Source: Actinomycetes bacterium (lineage in GTDB: Bacteria > Actinomycetota > Acidimicrobiia > Acidimicrobiales > Ilumatobacteraceae). From it: a stretch of DNA of 64,000 nucleotides. The stretch's first letter is position 1, and every line of letters begins with the position of its first letter. The notes below the pieces were generated by a model, which was not told where the DNA came from, made no database searches, and saw only the letters and a program-made list of their open reading frames with translations. Shown in pieces: positions 8,770-18,614 of the stretch. The position numbers and the translations under genes were made by a program. Location of the stretch: positions 620,001 through 684,000 of the forward strand of contig JAKOUY010000016.1 in the NCBI GenBank assembly GCA_029782355.1, in the 5' to 3' direction.

Positions 8770-10317
8770 ATGACTCCCAGCCGAGGCGTGGCGGCGGCCA
8801 GCGCCGACCGTCTGGCAACGGGCGCGGCGATGGACATCCTCGACGGCGGTGGCAACGCCGTCGACGCGGCGCTCGCCGCCAACGCCGTCCTGGCGGTGAC
8901 CGCCCCGCACCTGTGCGGCATGGGTGGTGACCTGTTCGCCCTGGTGCACCGCGACGGCGAGGTGGCCTGCCTGAACGCCAGCGGCCGGGCCGGGAGCGGT
9001 GCCGACCCGGTGGCCATGCGCCGGGCCGGCCTGGTGGCCATGCCGATGCGCCACGACATCCGCAGCGTCACCGTGCCCGGTTGCGTGGACGGGTGGATCG
9101 CGTTGCACGACCGCTACGCCACCCGATCGCTCGACGACCTGCTGGCCCCGGCCATCGCCGTCGCCGACGGCGGGTATCCGGCCAGCCCGCTGCTGGTGGG
9201 TTCGCTCGGTCTGCTCGACCCCGCCGGTCGGGCGTCGCTCTCCGAGCTGGCCGGCCAGGCGACCACGGCCGGCGCCACGATCCGCCGACCGGGCGTCGCC
9301 CGGGCGCTGCGCGCCGTCGCCCGACGCGGGCGCGCCGGGTTCTACGGGGGTGACGTCGGCGACGGTCTGCTGACCCTCGGCGGCGGGTGGTTCCACCCCG
9401 ACGATCTGGCGGCCGCTCAGGCCGAGTGGGTCGAGCCGCTGTCGGCGTCGGCCTTCGGCGTGCGCCTGTGGACGGTGCCCCCCAACTCGCAGGGGTACCT
9501 GCTGCTCGGTGCGGCCCGGTTGGCCGATGCCGTCGGGTTGCCCGACGATCCGGGCGACCCGATGTGGGCCCACCTGCTGATCGAGTGCGCGATCGCCGCC
9601 GGTCATGATCGACCGGCGGTGCTGGCGGACGGCGCGGACGGCGTGGCACTCGTGGAGGGCATCGCCCGGCGGGCGGCGATGGTCGGCCGTCGTCGCGCCC
9701 GGCGACTGCCGTTCCGCTCGGCGCCGGGCGACACCACGTACCTCTGCACGGCGGACGCCGCGGGGATGGTGGTGTCCCTGATCCAGTCCAATGCCTCCGG
9801 GTTCGGTTCGTGGCTGGTCGAGCCGTCGACCGGCATCAACCTGCACAACCGCGGCATCGGCTTCACCCTGCAGCCGGATCACCCGGGCGAACTGGGCCCC
9901 GGGCGGCGGCCGCCGCACACCCTGGCGCCGGCCCTGGCCACTGCAGCCGGAGGTCGGGTCGCCGCCCTCGGCACCATGGGCGGTGACGCCCAACCGCAGA
10001 TCGTCCTGCAGCTCGCCGCCCGCCTGTTCCGCCACGGACAGACGCCCGCGGCGGCGGTGGACGCCGGGCGGTGGGTGTTGCACGGCGCAGGGAGCGGGTT
10101 CGACACCTGGACCGGGGACCGCCCGCCGGGCGTGCTGGTGGAGGACCGTGCCGATCCCGCGTGGGCCGCCCGGCTGCGCCGCCTCGGGCATCGCGTCACC
10201 CTCCGCTCCGGAGCCGGCGGGGGGTTCGGCCATGCCCACGTCGTTGCCGGCACGCCGGGACGCTGGCAGGCCGCGGCGGACCCGCGGGCCATCGTCGGCC
10301 TGGCAGCCACGCGCTGA
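8770..10317 (+). CDS. gamma-glutamyltransferase-family protein
   Basis: A 515-residue Ntn-hydrolase of the gamma-glutamyltransferase family. The N-terminal block GGNAVDAALAANAVLAVTAPHLCGMGGD and the autocleavage region DTTYLCTADAAG (Thr322/Thr323, candidate nucleophile) are present, followed by SGFGSWLVEPSTGINLHN. The small-subunit end contains GTMGGDAQPQ. Relatives cleave gamma-glutamyl compounds or act as acylases. No signal peptide is apparent, so a cytoplasmic role is likely, unlike secreted GGTs. At the autocleavage motif the usual TTH is TTY, so activity should not be assumed to be classical GGT. Confidence 0.82.
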   Translation: MTPSRGVAAASADRLATGAAMDILDGGGNAVDAALAANAVLAVTAPHLCGMGGDLFALVHRDGEVACLNASGRAGSGADPVAMRRAGLVAMPMRHDIRSVTVPGCVDGWIALHDRYATRSLDDLLAPAIAVADGGYPASPLLVGSLGLLDPAGRASLSELAGQATTAGATIRRPGVARALRAVARRGRAGFYGGDVGDGLLTLGGGWFHPDDLAAAQAEWVEPLSASAFGVRLWTVPPNSQGYLLLGAARLADAVGLPDDPGDPMWAHLLIECAIAAGHDRPAVLADGADGVALVEGIARRAAMVGRRRARRLPFRSAPGDTTYLCTADAAGMVVSLIQSNASGFGSWLVEPSTGINLHNRGIGFTLQPDHPGELGPGRRPPHTLAPALATAAGGRVAALGTMGGDAQPQIVLQLAARLFRHGQTPAAAVDAGRWVLHGAGSGFDTWTGDRPPGVLVEDRADPAWAARLRRLGHRVTLRSGAGGGFGHAHVVAGTPGRWQAAADPRAIVGLAATR

Positions 10318-10319
10318 GG

Positions 10320-10358
10320 GCCGGCCGCGGCGCGGTGGGCCGGGTCGGAGCGGCCGGC
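10320..10358 (+). terminator. inverted repeat after the GGT-like gene
   Basis: Perfect 9-bp arms (gccggccgc / gcggccggc) separated by 21 nt, starting 3 bp after the stop codon. It could act as a terminator before the P450 gene; the large loop and lack of a T-tract keep confidence low. Confidence 0.3.
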
Positions 10359-10392
10359 TCGCGCTCTGCTAGACAGCCGGTCAGGGGGACCC

Positions 10393-11616
10393 ATGGGCGA
10401 CACTGCGACCGTCGACATCTACGACCCGGACTGGTATCTCACCGACGAGGTCCACGCCACCTTCGACCGTCTGCGCGCCACCGAGCGGGTCCACTGGCAG
10501 GAGATCCCCGGCGACACCGGCTACTGGGCGGTGCTCAGCCATCCTGACGTGGTCACCGTGGCGCGCAACCCCGAGCTGTTCTCGGCGGCACTCGGTGGGA
10601 TCATGTTGGAGTCCGCCGACGAGGCCACCCTGACCCGGCTGCGCAACATGCTGCTGGCCATGGACCCCCCGCAACACCTGGTGTACCGCCGCCCGCTGGC
10701 CCCGCACTTCCTGCCGGCCGTGGTCGGCAGGATGACCGAGCAGATCCGCGCCCGCTGCCGGGCGATCATGGAGCGCGCCGCCGAGCAGGGCGATGTCGAT
10801 CTGGTCCACGACGTGGCCGGCCCACTGCCCGCCCAGGTGATCGCCGCCGTCATGGGCTTGCCCCACGAGGACACACCCATGCTCCAGCGTTGGGCGGAGA
10901 TCCAGACCGGTGGGCAGGACGCCGAGGTCCTGCAGGGCTACGAGGGCAATGCCTCGGTGGAGATGGCGCAGTACGGCATCGCCCGGGCGGCCGAGCGACG
11001 TGGCGGGCCGCGCCGCGACGACCTGACCTCGCTGCTGCTGGAGACCACCTTCGAGGACGGCACGACGATGACCGAGGCCCAGTACGGCTCGTTCTTCGTC
11101 CAACTGGTGACCGCCGGCAACGACACCACCAAGACGGCCATGTCCGCAGGCGTGCACGAGCTGCTGGCGCGCCCCGATCAGCTCCAGGCGTTGCGTGACG
11201 ACCCCACGCTGATCCCGCTGGCGGTCGAGGAGATGGTCCGGTTCTGCAACCCGCTGCACTACTTCCGGCGCACGGCCACGGCCGACACCGAACTGGGCGG
11301 CCAGCAGATCCGCGCCGGCCACAAGGTGGCCATGATGTACACCGCGGCCAACCGCGACCCGGCGGTGTTCGACGATCCGCACCGCTTCGACATCCGCCGC
11401 ACGCCGAACCCGCACCTCAGCTTCGGCATCGGCGAGCACTTCTGCCTGGGCGTCCACCTCGCCCGCCTCGAGATCCGCATCTTCCTCGAGGAGCTGCTCG
11501 GCACCTTCGCCGAGATCGAGCCGTTGGGGCCGCCGGTGAAGATCCGCTCCAACCTGAACAACGGCTACCGGCGGATGCCGGTCCGTTTGCACCGCCACCC
11601 CAGGAGGGCGTCATGA
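10393..11616 (+). CDS. cytochrome P450 monooxygenase
   Basis: A 407-residue soluble bacterial P450. The I-helix oxygen-activation motif AGNDTTKTA, the K-helix ExxR in a VEEMVRFCNPLHYFRRTA context, and the haem-binding loop FGIGEHFCLG with the axial thiolate at Cys351 are all present. The preference for ExxVRF plus HYFRR resembles CYP families that oxidise steroids or long-chain substrates, but the substrate is not deducible. It overlaps the cupin gene by 4 bp, so the cupin protein may act on the same pathway. No ferredoxin is adjacent. Confidence 0.93.
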   Translation: MGDTATVDIYDPDWYLTDEVHATFDRLRATERVHWQEIPGDTGYWAVLSHPDVVTVARNPELFSAALGGIMLESADEATLTRLRNMLLAMDPPQHLVYRRPLAPHFLPAVVGRMTEQIRARCRAIMERAAEQGDVDLVHDVAGPLPAQVIAAVMGLPHEDTPMLQRWAEIQTGGQDAEVLQGYEGNASVEMAQYGIARAAERRGGPRRDDLTSLLLETTFEDGTTMTEAQYGSFFVQLVTAGNDTTKTAMSAGVHELLARPDQLQALRDDPTLIPLAVEEMVRFCNPLHYFRRTATADTELGGQQIRAGHKVAMMYTAANRDPAVFDDPHRFDIRRTPNPHLSFGIGEHFCLGVHLARLEIRIFLEELLGTFAEIEPLGPPVKIRSNLNNGYRRMPVRLHRHPRRAS

Positions 11617-12074
11617 CTTCCCGCACCACAGCCGTCCCGGAGGCGATCCACGTCGGCGCGGCCGACCTGCCCTTCGTCGACATCGGCGGCGGCAACCGCC
11701 TGAAGGTGCTGCACGTCGACGAGCGCCAGGGCTTGTGGATCGTCGAGAACATCTTCATGTCCGGCTTCACCGTGGCCACCCACCGGCACACCGGTCCGGT
11801 CTACGGCTACACCACGTCCGGTGCCTGGAAGTACCGGGAGTACGACGACGTGAACCGCGCCGGCTCGTACTTGTTCGAGCCGGCCGGCTCGGTGCACACG
11901 CTGACCTGCATCGAGGATCACACCCAGGTGTGGTTCCAGATGTACGGCTGCAACCTCAACCTCGACGCCGACGGCAACATCGAGAGCGTGTCCGACGGTG
12001 CGGGCACGCTGGCCGCCTACTACGCCCTGTGCGAGGCCCAGGGCCTGCCCCGCCCGAACGTCGTCGTCGCCTGA
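11613..12074 (+). CDS. cupin-domain protein (dihydroxyacetophenone-dioxygenase / ChrR-cupin like)
   Basis: A 153-residue single-cupin protein. Cupin motif 1 is THRHTGPVYGYTTSGAWKYRE, giving two histidines and a later acidic residue as metal ligands; cupin motif 2 is EPAGSVHTLTC with the fourth ligand His. This composition resembles 2,4'-dihydroxyacetophenone dioxygenase-like cupins, which cleave C-C bonds using iron. Its start overlaps the P450 stop, suggesting consecutive steps of one oxidative pathway. The stop abuts the convergent pncB stop with no intergenic base. Confidence 0.8.
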   Translation: MTSRTTAVPEAIHVGAADLPFVDIGGGNRLKVLHVDERQGLWIVENIFMSGFTVATHRHTGPVYGYTTSGAWKYREYDDVNRAGSYLFEPAGSVHTLTCIEDHTQVWFQMYGCNLNLDADGNIESVSDGAGTLAAYYALCEAQGLPRPNVVVA

Positions 12075-13235
12075 TCAGCCGCCCGGCAGGCCGAAGACCT
12101 GGCGGAGGTAGGCGAGGTAGCCGGGGTCCTCGCACATGCCCTTGCCCGGGTCGTCGCTGACCTTGGCGACCGGCTGGCCGTTGCAGCGGACCATCTTCAG
12201 GACGAGGGGCACGGGCGGCGGGCCGAGGTCGTTGGTCAGGTTGGTGCCCACGCCGAAGGCCAACCGGCATCGTCCCTCGAAGTGGTCGAACAGGGTGATG
12301 ACCGTGGGGATGTCCAGACCGTCGCTGAACACCAGCGTCTTGGTGCGCGGATCGACCCGGTTGGCCGCGAGATGGTCGAGGACCCGCTCGCCCCACTCGA
12401 TCGGGTCGCCGGAGTCGTGGCGCATCCCGTCGAACAGCTTGCAGAAGTACATGTCGTAGTCGTCCAGGAACGCGTCGAGGCCGACGACGTCGGACAGGGC
12501 GATCCCGAGGTCGCCGCGGTACTCGCCGGCCCAGGCCTCGAAGGCCGCCTTCTGGGAGTCGCGCAGTCGTGGACCCAACGCCTGGTGGGCCTGCAGCCAC
12601 TCGTGGGCCATCGTCCCGTGCGGGGTGAGCCCGAGGCGCATGGCCAGGCGGACGTTGCTGGTGCCGGCCAGCTGCGGGCCGAGGATCGCGCTGGCGATGG
12701 GCAGCAGGCGCTCGTGCCAGGCGCGCGAGGAGCGCCGGCGGGTGCCGTAGTCGGCGATGGTGCACGCCGGACGGGTGCGCAGCAGGTCGAGCTTGGCCGC
12801 CAGCCGCCGCTCACCCTCGGCCAGATCGGGCGGCCCCTGGTGACGTTGCCAGACCTCGCTGATGATCGCCAGGATCGGCACCTCGAACAGGATCGTGTGC
12901 AGCCACGGTCCGTGCACGGTGAGGTCCAGCTCGCCGTCGCGACCCGGCTGCAGCCGGACGTGGCGGCGCTTGAGCTGGAACAGCTCGAGGAAGTCGACGA
13001 AGTCCGCCTTCACGTATCGCAGCCCACCCAGGTAGGCCAGCTCATCGGGCGTGAAGCGCAGCGTGCACAGGTGCTCGATCTCGTCGGCGATCTCGTCGAG
13101 GTGTTGGGCCAGGTCGACGCCCGGGCGGCGGCAACGGAACCGGTAGTCGGCCTGCGCGCCCGGATAGTGGTGCAGGACGGCCTGCATCATTGAGAACTTG
13201 TACAGGTCGGTGTCGAGCAACGACTCGATGATCAT
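12075..13235 (-). CDS. pncB: nicotinate phosphoribosyltransferase
   Basis: A 386-residue PncB that makes nicotinate mononucleotide from nicotinate and PRPP for NAD salvage. Recognisable features are the N-terminal [20 protein letters not shown], the phosphorylated-histidine region [10 protein letters not shown], and the C-terminal phosphate-binding [10 protein letters not shown] and [10 protein letters not shown]. The length matches the E. coli-type enzyme. It starts 7 bp after the upstream M20 hydrolase stop, so the two form an operon. Confidence 0.95.
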   Translation of the reverse strand: MIIESLLDTDLYKFSMMQAVLHHYPGAQADYRFRCRRPGVDLAQHLDEIADEIEHLCTLRFTPDELAYLGGLRYVKADFVDFLELFQLKRRHVRLQPGRDGELDLTVHGPWLHTILFEVPILAIISEVWQRHQGPPDLAEGERRLAAKLDLLRTRPACTIADYGTRRRSSRAWHERLLPIASAILGPQLAGTSNVRLAMRLGLTPHGTMAHEWLQAHQALGPRLRDSQKAAFEAWAGEYRGDLGIALSDVVGLDAFLDDYDMYFCKLFDGMRHDSGDPIEWGERVLDHLAANRVDPRTKTLVFSDGLDIPTVITLFDHFEGRCRLAFGVGTNLTNDLGPPPVPLVLKMVRCNGQPVAKVSDDPGKGMCEDPGYLAYLRQVFGLPGG

Positions 13236-13242
13236 CGGTGAT

Positions 13243-14481
13243 TCACAACGCCCCGTCGGCCACCAGCTCGATGGCCCGCCGGCAGGTGCGGTCGAACGCG
13301 TCGGCGGCCATCTGCAGGTGCTCGTCGGAGGTGTTCTCCTCCTTGGTGTGGCTGAGCCCGTCGATGGACGAGGAGAAGATCATCACCGTCGGGATCCGCC
13401 GGGCCACTTCGCTGGCGTCGTGCAGGGCGCCGCTCGGCAGCTCGACGTCGTGGCCCTCGACCTCGGCCACGCTGGCCCGGGCGGCGTCGAGCAGGGCCGG
13501 ATGGAACGGCATCGGCGGGATGCGGAAGATGTGCTCCCACTCCACGGTGCAACCCTCGGCCGTTGCGGCGCGTTCGGCGGCGTCGTGGGCGTCGGCGAAC
13601 ATCGCCGCCAACGCCTCGGCCGAGATGTGGCGCATGTCCATCGTGATGCGCGTCTCGCCGGCCACGGCCGTGACCACGCCCGGTTTGCACGCCGCAACGC
13701 CCACGGTGGTGACGCCGTCGTGTCGGGCGCCGATCTCGGCGATCTCCAGGGCGAACCGTCCGGCCGCCCGGAAGCTGTCGCGGCGCATGTGCATGGGCAT
13801 CGTCCCGGCATGGGCGGCCTGGCCGCGAAAGGTCAGGTACTCGCGCTCGATGCCCTTCGTTCCGGTCACGGTGCAGATCCCCCTGCCCATCGACTCCAGC
13901 ACCGGACCCTGCTCGATGTGCACCTCGACGTAGGCCTTGACGTCGGCCATCCGGGTCTGGGCGCCGTCGAGGTTGTCGATGTCCACCCCGTGCTGGGCGA
14001 GGATCTCCGGGAGGGCGCCGCCGTCCTTGTCGCGCAGGCCGCGCAACACCTCGACGTCCACGGTGCCCATCGCTGCCGCCGAACCGAACAGGCTGCGGCT
14101 GAATCGGGCACCCTCCTCGTCGGCCCAGTCGACCAGGGCGACGGTCACCGGCGGGGTGCCGTCCTCGGCCAGGGCGCGCAGCAGCTCCAGGCCCGACATC
14201 ACCCCGAGGGCCCCATCGAGCCACCCTCCCTTCGGCACGCTGTCGAGGTGGCTGCCGACGAGCAGCGTGTCCGGCCGAGCGCCGCGCAGGACGGCCCACA
14301 GGTTGCCGGCCGGATCGGTGTCGACCTCGACGGGGAGCGTGGCCAACGACTCGCGCAGCAGGGCGCGGGCCTCCAGCCACTCCGGTGTCCACGCCAGCCG
14401 GCGGCTGCCCTCCGGCCCCCCGGTGCGGGCATCGAGCTGGCGGAGGCTGGCAACCACGTGGTCCGGTCGGAAGGTGCTCAC
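13243..14481 (-). CDS. M20-family amidase / N-carbamoyl-L-amino-acid hydrolase type
   Basis: A 412-residue dinuclear zinc amidohydrolase of the HyuC/AmaB branch of M20. Metal and catalytic motifs are in order: [19 protein letters not shown] (first His-Asp), the EEGARF Glu pair, and HIEQGPVLE; a dimerisation/exopeptidase domain with [11 protein letters not shown] follows, and the last ligand His is in SHTKEE. The branch includes L-carbamoylases, beta-ureidopropionases and allantoate amidohydrolases. Being upstream of pncB in one operon hints at nitrogen or pyrimidine/nicotinamide-related catabolism, but substrate is uncertain. Confidence 0.88.
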   Translation of the reverse strand: MSTFRPDHVVASLRQLDARTGGPEGSRRLAWTPEWLEARALLRESLATLPVEVDTDPAGNLWAVLRGARPDTLLVGSHLDSVPKGGWLDGALGVMSGLELLRALAEDGTPPVTVALVDWADEEGARFSRSLFGSAAAMGTVDVEVLRGLRDKDGGALPEILAQHGVDIDNLDGAQTRMADVKAYVEVHIEQGPVLESMGRGICTVTGTKGIEREYLTFRGQAAHAGTMPMHMRRDSFRAAGRFALEIAEIGARHDGVTTVGVAACKPGVVTAVAGETRITMDMRHISAEALAAMFADAHDAAERAATAEGCTVEWEHIFRIPPMPFHPALLDAARASVAEVEGHDVELPSGALHDASEVARRIPTVMIFSSSIDGLSHTKEENTSDEHLQMAADAFDRTCRRAIELVADGAL

Positions 14482-14510
14482 CCCCGCAACCTAGTCGGGC
14501 CCGCAGCCGC

Positions 14511-15677
14511 TCAGTCGAGGGTGGCCGGCACGTGCTTCCAGCCGCGCACGGTGCTGGTGTGCAGCCGCACGGCACGGTCGTGGTCGACCTCCCACGCGGG
14601 GAACCGGGCGAGCAGTTCCTCGGTCGCCACCCGGGCCTCCAGGCGGGCCAGCGCCGCGCCGAGGCAGAAGTGGATGCCGAACCCGAACGACAGGTGGTGG
14701 TCGAAGCGGCGGTGGATGTCGAAGCGGTCGGCGTCGGGGTACTTGCGCTCGTCACGCCCCGCCGATCCGGTGAGCAGCAGCACCGTGGCGCCGGCCGGGA
14801 TCGTCTCGCCGGCGACGCGGACCTCCTCGGCCGCGTAGCGCCCCTGCACCGGCGAGGGCGCCTCGTAGCGCAGCAGCTCCTCGATGGCCTGGGGGACCAG
14901 CGAGGGATCACCGGCCAGCTCGGCACGCTGGTCGGCGTGCTGGTCCAGCACGATCGCCGCCCAGCCCATCAACCGGGCCACGGTCTCGGTGCCGGCGGCC
15001 ACCAGCAGCACGCCGAAGTCGGCGCACTCCTGCATGGTCAGATCCTGGCGAACGAGCTCGGACAGCATGTCGCCGCGATCGTGGGCGGCGCGGTCGGTGA
15101 GCAGCCGGGTCAGGTAGCCGTGCAGGTCGATCATCGCCATCATCGAGGTGTCGTTGATCATCCCGACGTCGGGCTCGATGTGGAAGATGGTGTCGATGGT
15201 GTCCTTGGCCCAGGCCCGGTCCTCGGCCGGCACGCCCAGCAGCCGGCTGATGACCATCGACGGCAGCAGGGCGCCGTAGTCCTGCACCAGGTCACATCCA
15301 TCCGGATCGAGCCGGTCGAGCAGCTCCCGGCAGATCGACCGGATCTCGGCTTCCATCGCCGCCACCCGCTTGGGCGTGAACGCCCGGGCCGCCATGGCTC
15401 GTAGCCGGGTGTGCTCGGGCGGGTCGTTGGTGATCATCTGCCCGTTGTTCAGCGGTTGCGGGCCGATCAGCTCGAGGGTGATCCCGTGCCCGGACCGCAA
15501 CCGGTGCGGGTCGCGGTGGGCAGCTTCGACATCGGCGAAGCGGGACAGGGCGTAGAAGCCGAAGCGCTCGTTGTGGTAGACGGGCGCCTCGTCGCGCAAC
15601 CGCCGCCAGATGTCGTAGGGGGCGGTGTCGATGGCGATGTCGTACGGATCCCAGTACACGGCGGCCGGGTCGGTCAT
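14511..15677 (-). CDS. cytochrome P450 monooxygenase
   Basis: A 388-residue bacterial P450. The I-helix carries AAGTETVARL, the K-helix EELLRYEAP, and the haem loop FGFGIHFCLGAALAR with the thiolate at Cys338. Substrate is unknown. I use the ATG at 15677 (MTDPAAVYWDPY); the frame extends to a GTG at 15743, but that would place coding sequence over the divergent promoter and the 15718-15736 dyad. It is divergent from ilvD with 107 bp between starts. Confidence 0.92.
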   Translation of the reverse strand: MTDPAAVYWDPYDIAIDTAPYDIWRRLRDEAPVYHNERFGFYALSRFADVEAAHRDPHRLRSGHGITLELIGPQPLNNGQMITNDPPEHTRLRAMAARAFTPKRVAAMEAEIRSICRELLDRLDPDGCDLVQDYGALLPSMVISRLLGVPAEDRAWAKDTIDTIFHIEPDVGMINDTSMMAMIDLHGYLTRLLTDRAAHDRGDMLSELVRQDLTMQECADFGVLLVAAGTETVARLMGWAAIVLDQHADQRAELAGDPSLVPQAIEELLRYEAPSPVQGRYAAEEVRVAGETIPAGATVLLLTGSAGRDERKYPDADRFDIHRRFDHHLSFGFGIHFCLGAALARLEARVATEELLARFPAWEVDHDRAVRLHTSTVRGWKHVPATLD

Positions 15678-15717
15678 GGACCGACGGTACCTGGCGTCCT
15701 CCCGTCTCGTCGTGACG

Positions 15718-15736
15718 GAACCGCACCGTGCGGTTC
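15718..15736. promoter_or_regulatory. perfect 19-bp dyad, candidate operator
   Basis: GAACCGCACCGTGCGGTTC: 9-bp arms around a single central base, lying between the divergent P450 and ilvD genes, 40 bp and 48 bp from their starts. The size and tightness resemble a dimeric repressor site (for instance TetR type). No regulator gene is adjacent, so the cognate protein is unknown. Confidence 0.45.
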
Positions 15737-15784
15737 GGGTCACGACCAGATCGGGGGAGTGGGACCACGGGTAACCTCGGCGCC

Positions 15785-17491
15785 ATGAGCAGCGAGGGAA
15801 CCCCGGTCGACATCAAGCCGCGCAGCCGCGACGTGACCGACGGCATGCAGAAGGCCCCGTCGCGGGCCATGCTGCGCGCCGTCGGGATGGGCGACGAGGA
15901 CTGGGTCAAGCCGCAGGTGGCGATCGCCTCGTCGTGGAACGAGGTCACCCCGTGCAACATGACGCTGCGCAAGCTGGCCGAGCACTGCAAGGACGGCGTT
16001 CGCGCCGCCGGCGGGTTCCCGCTCGAGTTCGGCACCATCACGGTCAGCGACGGCATCAGCATGGGTCACGAGGGCATGCGCGCCAGCCTCGTCAGCCGGG
16101 AGGTGATCACCGATTCCGTCGAGTGCGTGATGCACGCCGAGCGGCTCGACGGCTTCGTCGGCCTCGCCGGTTGCGACAAGAGCATCCCGGCCATGTTGAT
16201 GGCCGCGGCTCGCCTCGACCTGCCCAGCGTGTTCGTCTACAACGGCAGCACGATGCCCGGTCAGCTCGACGGCAAGGCCCTGGACATCACCTCGGTGTTC
16301 GAGGCCGTCGGTGCCTGCGCCATCGGCACCATCAGCGAGGACGAGCTGAGCGCCATCGAGCGCAACGCCTGCCCCGGTGAGGGAGCGTGCGGGGGCATGT
16401 TCACGGCGAACACGATGAGCTCGATCGCCGAGGCGATCGGCATGTCGCTGCCCGGCACGGCCTCGCCCCCGGCCATCGACGGCCGCCGCGAGGCCGACGC
16501 CCGCGCCGCCGGCGAAGCGGTGGTCAACCTGTTGCGCCTCGGCATCACACCCCGCCAGATCATGACCAAGGCGGCCTTCGAGAACGCCATCGCCGTGACC
16601 TCGGCGCTCGGTGGGTCGACCAACGCCGTCCTCCACCTCCTGGCCATCGCCAACGAGGCCGGGGTCGAGCTGCACCTCGACGACTTCAACCGGATCGCCG
16701 CGACGGTGCCGCACATCGCCGACATGAAGCCCGGCGGTCGGTTCCACATGAGCGACCTCGACGCCGTCGGCGGGGTCCCGGTGGTGCTCAAGCACCTGCT
16801 CGACGCCGGGCTCCTGCACGGCGACGTGCTGACCGTGACCGGCAAGACGATGGCCGAGAACCTGGCCGACATCGATCCACCGGCGCCGGACGGGGTGGTC
16901 GTCCACCCGCTCAGCGACCCGATTCACGCCGAGGGCGGCATCGTCGTGCTGACCGGCACCCTGGCCCCCAAGGGGGCGGTGGTCAAGGTGGCCGGGTTGA
17001 CCGCCGAGCAGCAGCGGTTCGAGGGGTCGGCGCGGGTCTTCGACGGCGAGGACGGGGCCATGGCTGCCATCCTCAGCGGCTCGATCGAGCCGGGCACGGT
17101 CCTGGTCATCCGCTACGAGGGACCCAAGGGTGGGCCGGGCATGCGCGAGATGCTGGCCATCACCGGGGCGCTGAAGGGTGCCGGGCGTGGCGGCGACTGT
17201 GCGCTGATCACCGACGGGCGGTTCAGCGGTGGCACGTGGGGGTTCTGCATCGGTCACGTCGCCCCGGAGGCCGTCGACGGCGGCCCGATCGCCTTCGTCC
17301 GTGACGGCGACCGGATCCGCATCGACGTCCACGCCCTCAGCCTCGACCTGCTGGTCGACGATGCCGAGCTGATCCGCCGGAAGGCCAGCTGGGTGCCCAA
17401 CCCGGCGCGCTACACCACCGGTGTGCTGGGCAAGTACGCCCGGCTGGTGCAAGGCGCCGAGACCGGGGCGATCACCAACACCCTCGACTGA
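15785..17491 (+). CDS. ilvD: dihydroxy-acid dehydratase
   Basis: A 568-residue IlvD, the Fe-S dehydratase giving 2-oxoisovalerate and 3-methyl-2-oxopentanoate in branched-chain amino-acid synthesis. Cluster/metal motifs are visible: [22 protein letters not shown], and [18 protein letters not shown]. The C-terminal block is [21 protein letters not shown]. The start is the ATG at 15785 giving [20 protein letters not shown], standard for the family. It stands alone, without other ilv genes nearby. The dyad upstream may regulate it, the P450, or both. Confidence 0.96.
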   Translation: MSSEGTPVDIKPRSRDVTDGMQKAPSRAMLRAVGMGDEDWVKPQVAIASSWNEVTPCNMTLRKLAEHCKDGVRAAGGFPLEFGTITVSDGISMGHEGMRASLVSREVITDSVECVMHAERLDGFVGLAGCDKSIPAMLMAAARLDLPSVFVYNGSTMPGQLDGKALDITSVFEAVGACAIGTISEDELSAIERNACPGEGACGGMFTANTMSSIAEAIGMSLPGTASPPAIDGRREADARAAGEAVVNLLRLGITPRQIMTKAAFENAIAVTSALGGSTNAVLHLLAIANEAGVELHLDDFNRIAATVPHIADMKPGGRFHMSDLDAVGGVPVVLKHLLDAGLLHGDVLTVTGKTMAENLADIDPPAPDGVVVHPLSDPIHAEGGIVVLTGTLAPKGAVVKVAGLTAEQQRFEGSARVFDGEDGAMAAILSGSIEPGTVLVIRYEGPKGGPGMREMLAITGALKGAGRGGDCALITDGRFSGGTWGFCIGHVAPEAVDGGPIAFVRDGDRIRIDVHALSLDLLVDDAELIRRKASWVPNPARYTTGVLGKYARLVQGAETGAITNTLD

Positions 17492-17521
17492 CCCCGGCGC
17501 GGGCCGCGGCCACGGCGGCAG

Positions 17522-17749
17522 TCAGCGCCGCCCACCGGCCAGCAGCATCTCCACGGCCCGTGCGGCGCGCCGGGCACGAGTCGGCGCCTGCGCGGCCGAA
17601 CCGACCCAGGTGGCGTACTCCCGGCGGTGGCTGGGCGCCAACCGCTGGAAGGCGGCGCCGGCCGCCGGACTGGCCTGCAACGCGGCGACCAGCTCGGCGG
17701 GGACGTCGACGGCAGGCTCGGTCGGTCCCGGCTCGACGTTCGCCGTCAC
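17522..17749 (-). CDS. YdeI/OmpD-associated-like small protein
   Basis: A 75-residue protein corresponding to the C-terminal part of YdeI/OmpD-associated (bacteriocin-protection-like) proteins. The hallmark is LAPSHRREYATWVGSAAQAPTRARRAARAVEMLL. I take the GTG at 17749 (VTANVEPG) because an ATG start at 17845 would overlap the DsrE-like gene and add a Pro/Arg-rich extension. It lacks the N-terminal DUF1801-like domain some relatives have. Function unknown. Confidence 0.6.
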   Translation of the reverse strand: MTANVEPGPTEPAVDVPAELVAALQASPAAGAAFQRLAPSHRREYATWVGSAAQAPTRARRAARAVEMLLAGGRR

Positions 17750-17813
17750 ATCGGCCGAGCGTAGCCGGGTCGGTCGGGCAGGGCGGACGACCGACCCGGC
17801 TGATCCGGCGGTG

Positions 17814-18293
17814 TCAGGTGAAGATGATCTGACCGCCGGCGGCACGCTCGTAGAACTCGCCGACGGTGATGATGTCCTGGATCTGGGGGACGAAGTCGTC
17901 CTTGCTCAGGCCGAACATGTCGACCGAGGCCTTGCACGCGTACATGCCGGCGCCGGTGTCACCGATCATCTCGATGAACTCGCTGATCGGCGGGATGTCC
18001 AGCTCGTGCATCTTCTTGTTCATCATGTGGGTGGCCAGGGCGCTCATGCCCGGCAGGCCACCGAGCAACGTCGGGATGTGCATGCCCGGGTTGCCGACGG
18101 TGGCCACCTTGATGTGCTCGATCCGCTTGGTGTGCACGGCGTCGAGCCCGAAGAAGGTGAAGAACAGGTTGGCCTCGATGCCTTCGGCGCGGGCGCCGTT
18201 GGCCATGATCAGGCCGGGATAGATGCCGTCGAGCGAGCCGCGGGAGATGATCACCGACACCTTGGTGATCGGTTCGGGGGTGGTGGCGCTCAT
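17814..18293 (-). CDS. DsrE/DsrF-like sulfur-relay protein
   Basis: A 159-residue DsrE-fold protein with the N-terminal VSVIISRGSLDGIYPGLIMANGA strand-helix, FFTFFGLDAV, and the conserved active Cys120 in GMYACKASVDMFG. DsrE-like proteins carry persulfide sulfur. It lies 3 bp after the TusE/DsrC-like gene, downstream of sulfide:quinone oxidoreductase, so it probably accepts sulfane sulfur produced by sulfide oxidation. It is the last gene of a three-gene operon. Confidence 0.85.
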   Translation of the reverse strand: MSATTPEPITKVSVIISRGSLDGIYPGLIMANGARAEGIEANLFFTFFGLDAVHTKRIEHIKVATVGNPGMHIPTLLGGLPGMSALATHMMNKKMHELDIPPISEFIEMIGDTGAGMYACKASVDMFGLSKDDFVPQIQDIITVGEFYERAAGGQIIFT

Positions 18294-18296
18294 GAT

Positions 18297-18614
18297 CTAG
18301 ATGCAACCTTTCGGCTTGGGGATCCCGGCGATGCGCGCAGCCATCTTGGCCGGGCCCTTCGGGAACAGCTGGTACAGCTCTTTGACGGCGACGCCGGACG
18401 ACTTGCCGAGGATCCGGACCGTCGGTCCGGTGCCCTTGGCGAAGTACTCCGAGCGCATGAAGTCGATCACCTGCCAGTGCTGAGGGGTGAGCTCGTCGAT
18501 GCCGTCGGCGCGGGCCATCTCCTCGGCCATCTCCCGGGTCCATTGGTTCGGATCGACGAAGAACCCTTCGTCGTTGACCTCGACCGGGGTTCCGGCAAGG
18601 GTGGTGGTGCTCAT
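18297..18614 (-). CDS. TusE/DsrC-family sulfur carrier
   Basis: A 105-residue protein of the TusE/DsrC/DsvC family. The family core EGFFVDPNQWTREMAEEMARADG, TPQHWQVIDFMRSEY, and the C-terminal arm AGIPKPKGCI are clear. The penultimate cysteine that carries sulfur is present (Cys104). The second cysteine of true DsrC, 11 residues upstream, is an alanine here, so it cannot form the DsrC trisulfide and is a TusE-like carrier. ATG at 18614 overlaps the SQR stop by 4 bp; the longer frame upstream lies inside SQR. Confidence 0.85.
   Translation of the reverse strand: MSTTTLAGTPVEVNDEGFFVDPNQWTREMAEEMARADGIDELTPQHWQVIDFMRSEYFAKGTGPTVRILGKSSGVAVKELYQLFPKGPAKMAARIAGIPKPKGCI

Noticed and set aside
18297-18614. 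True DsrC of dissimilatory sulfite metabolism
   Set aside because: The second redox cysteine is missing and no dsr genes are near.
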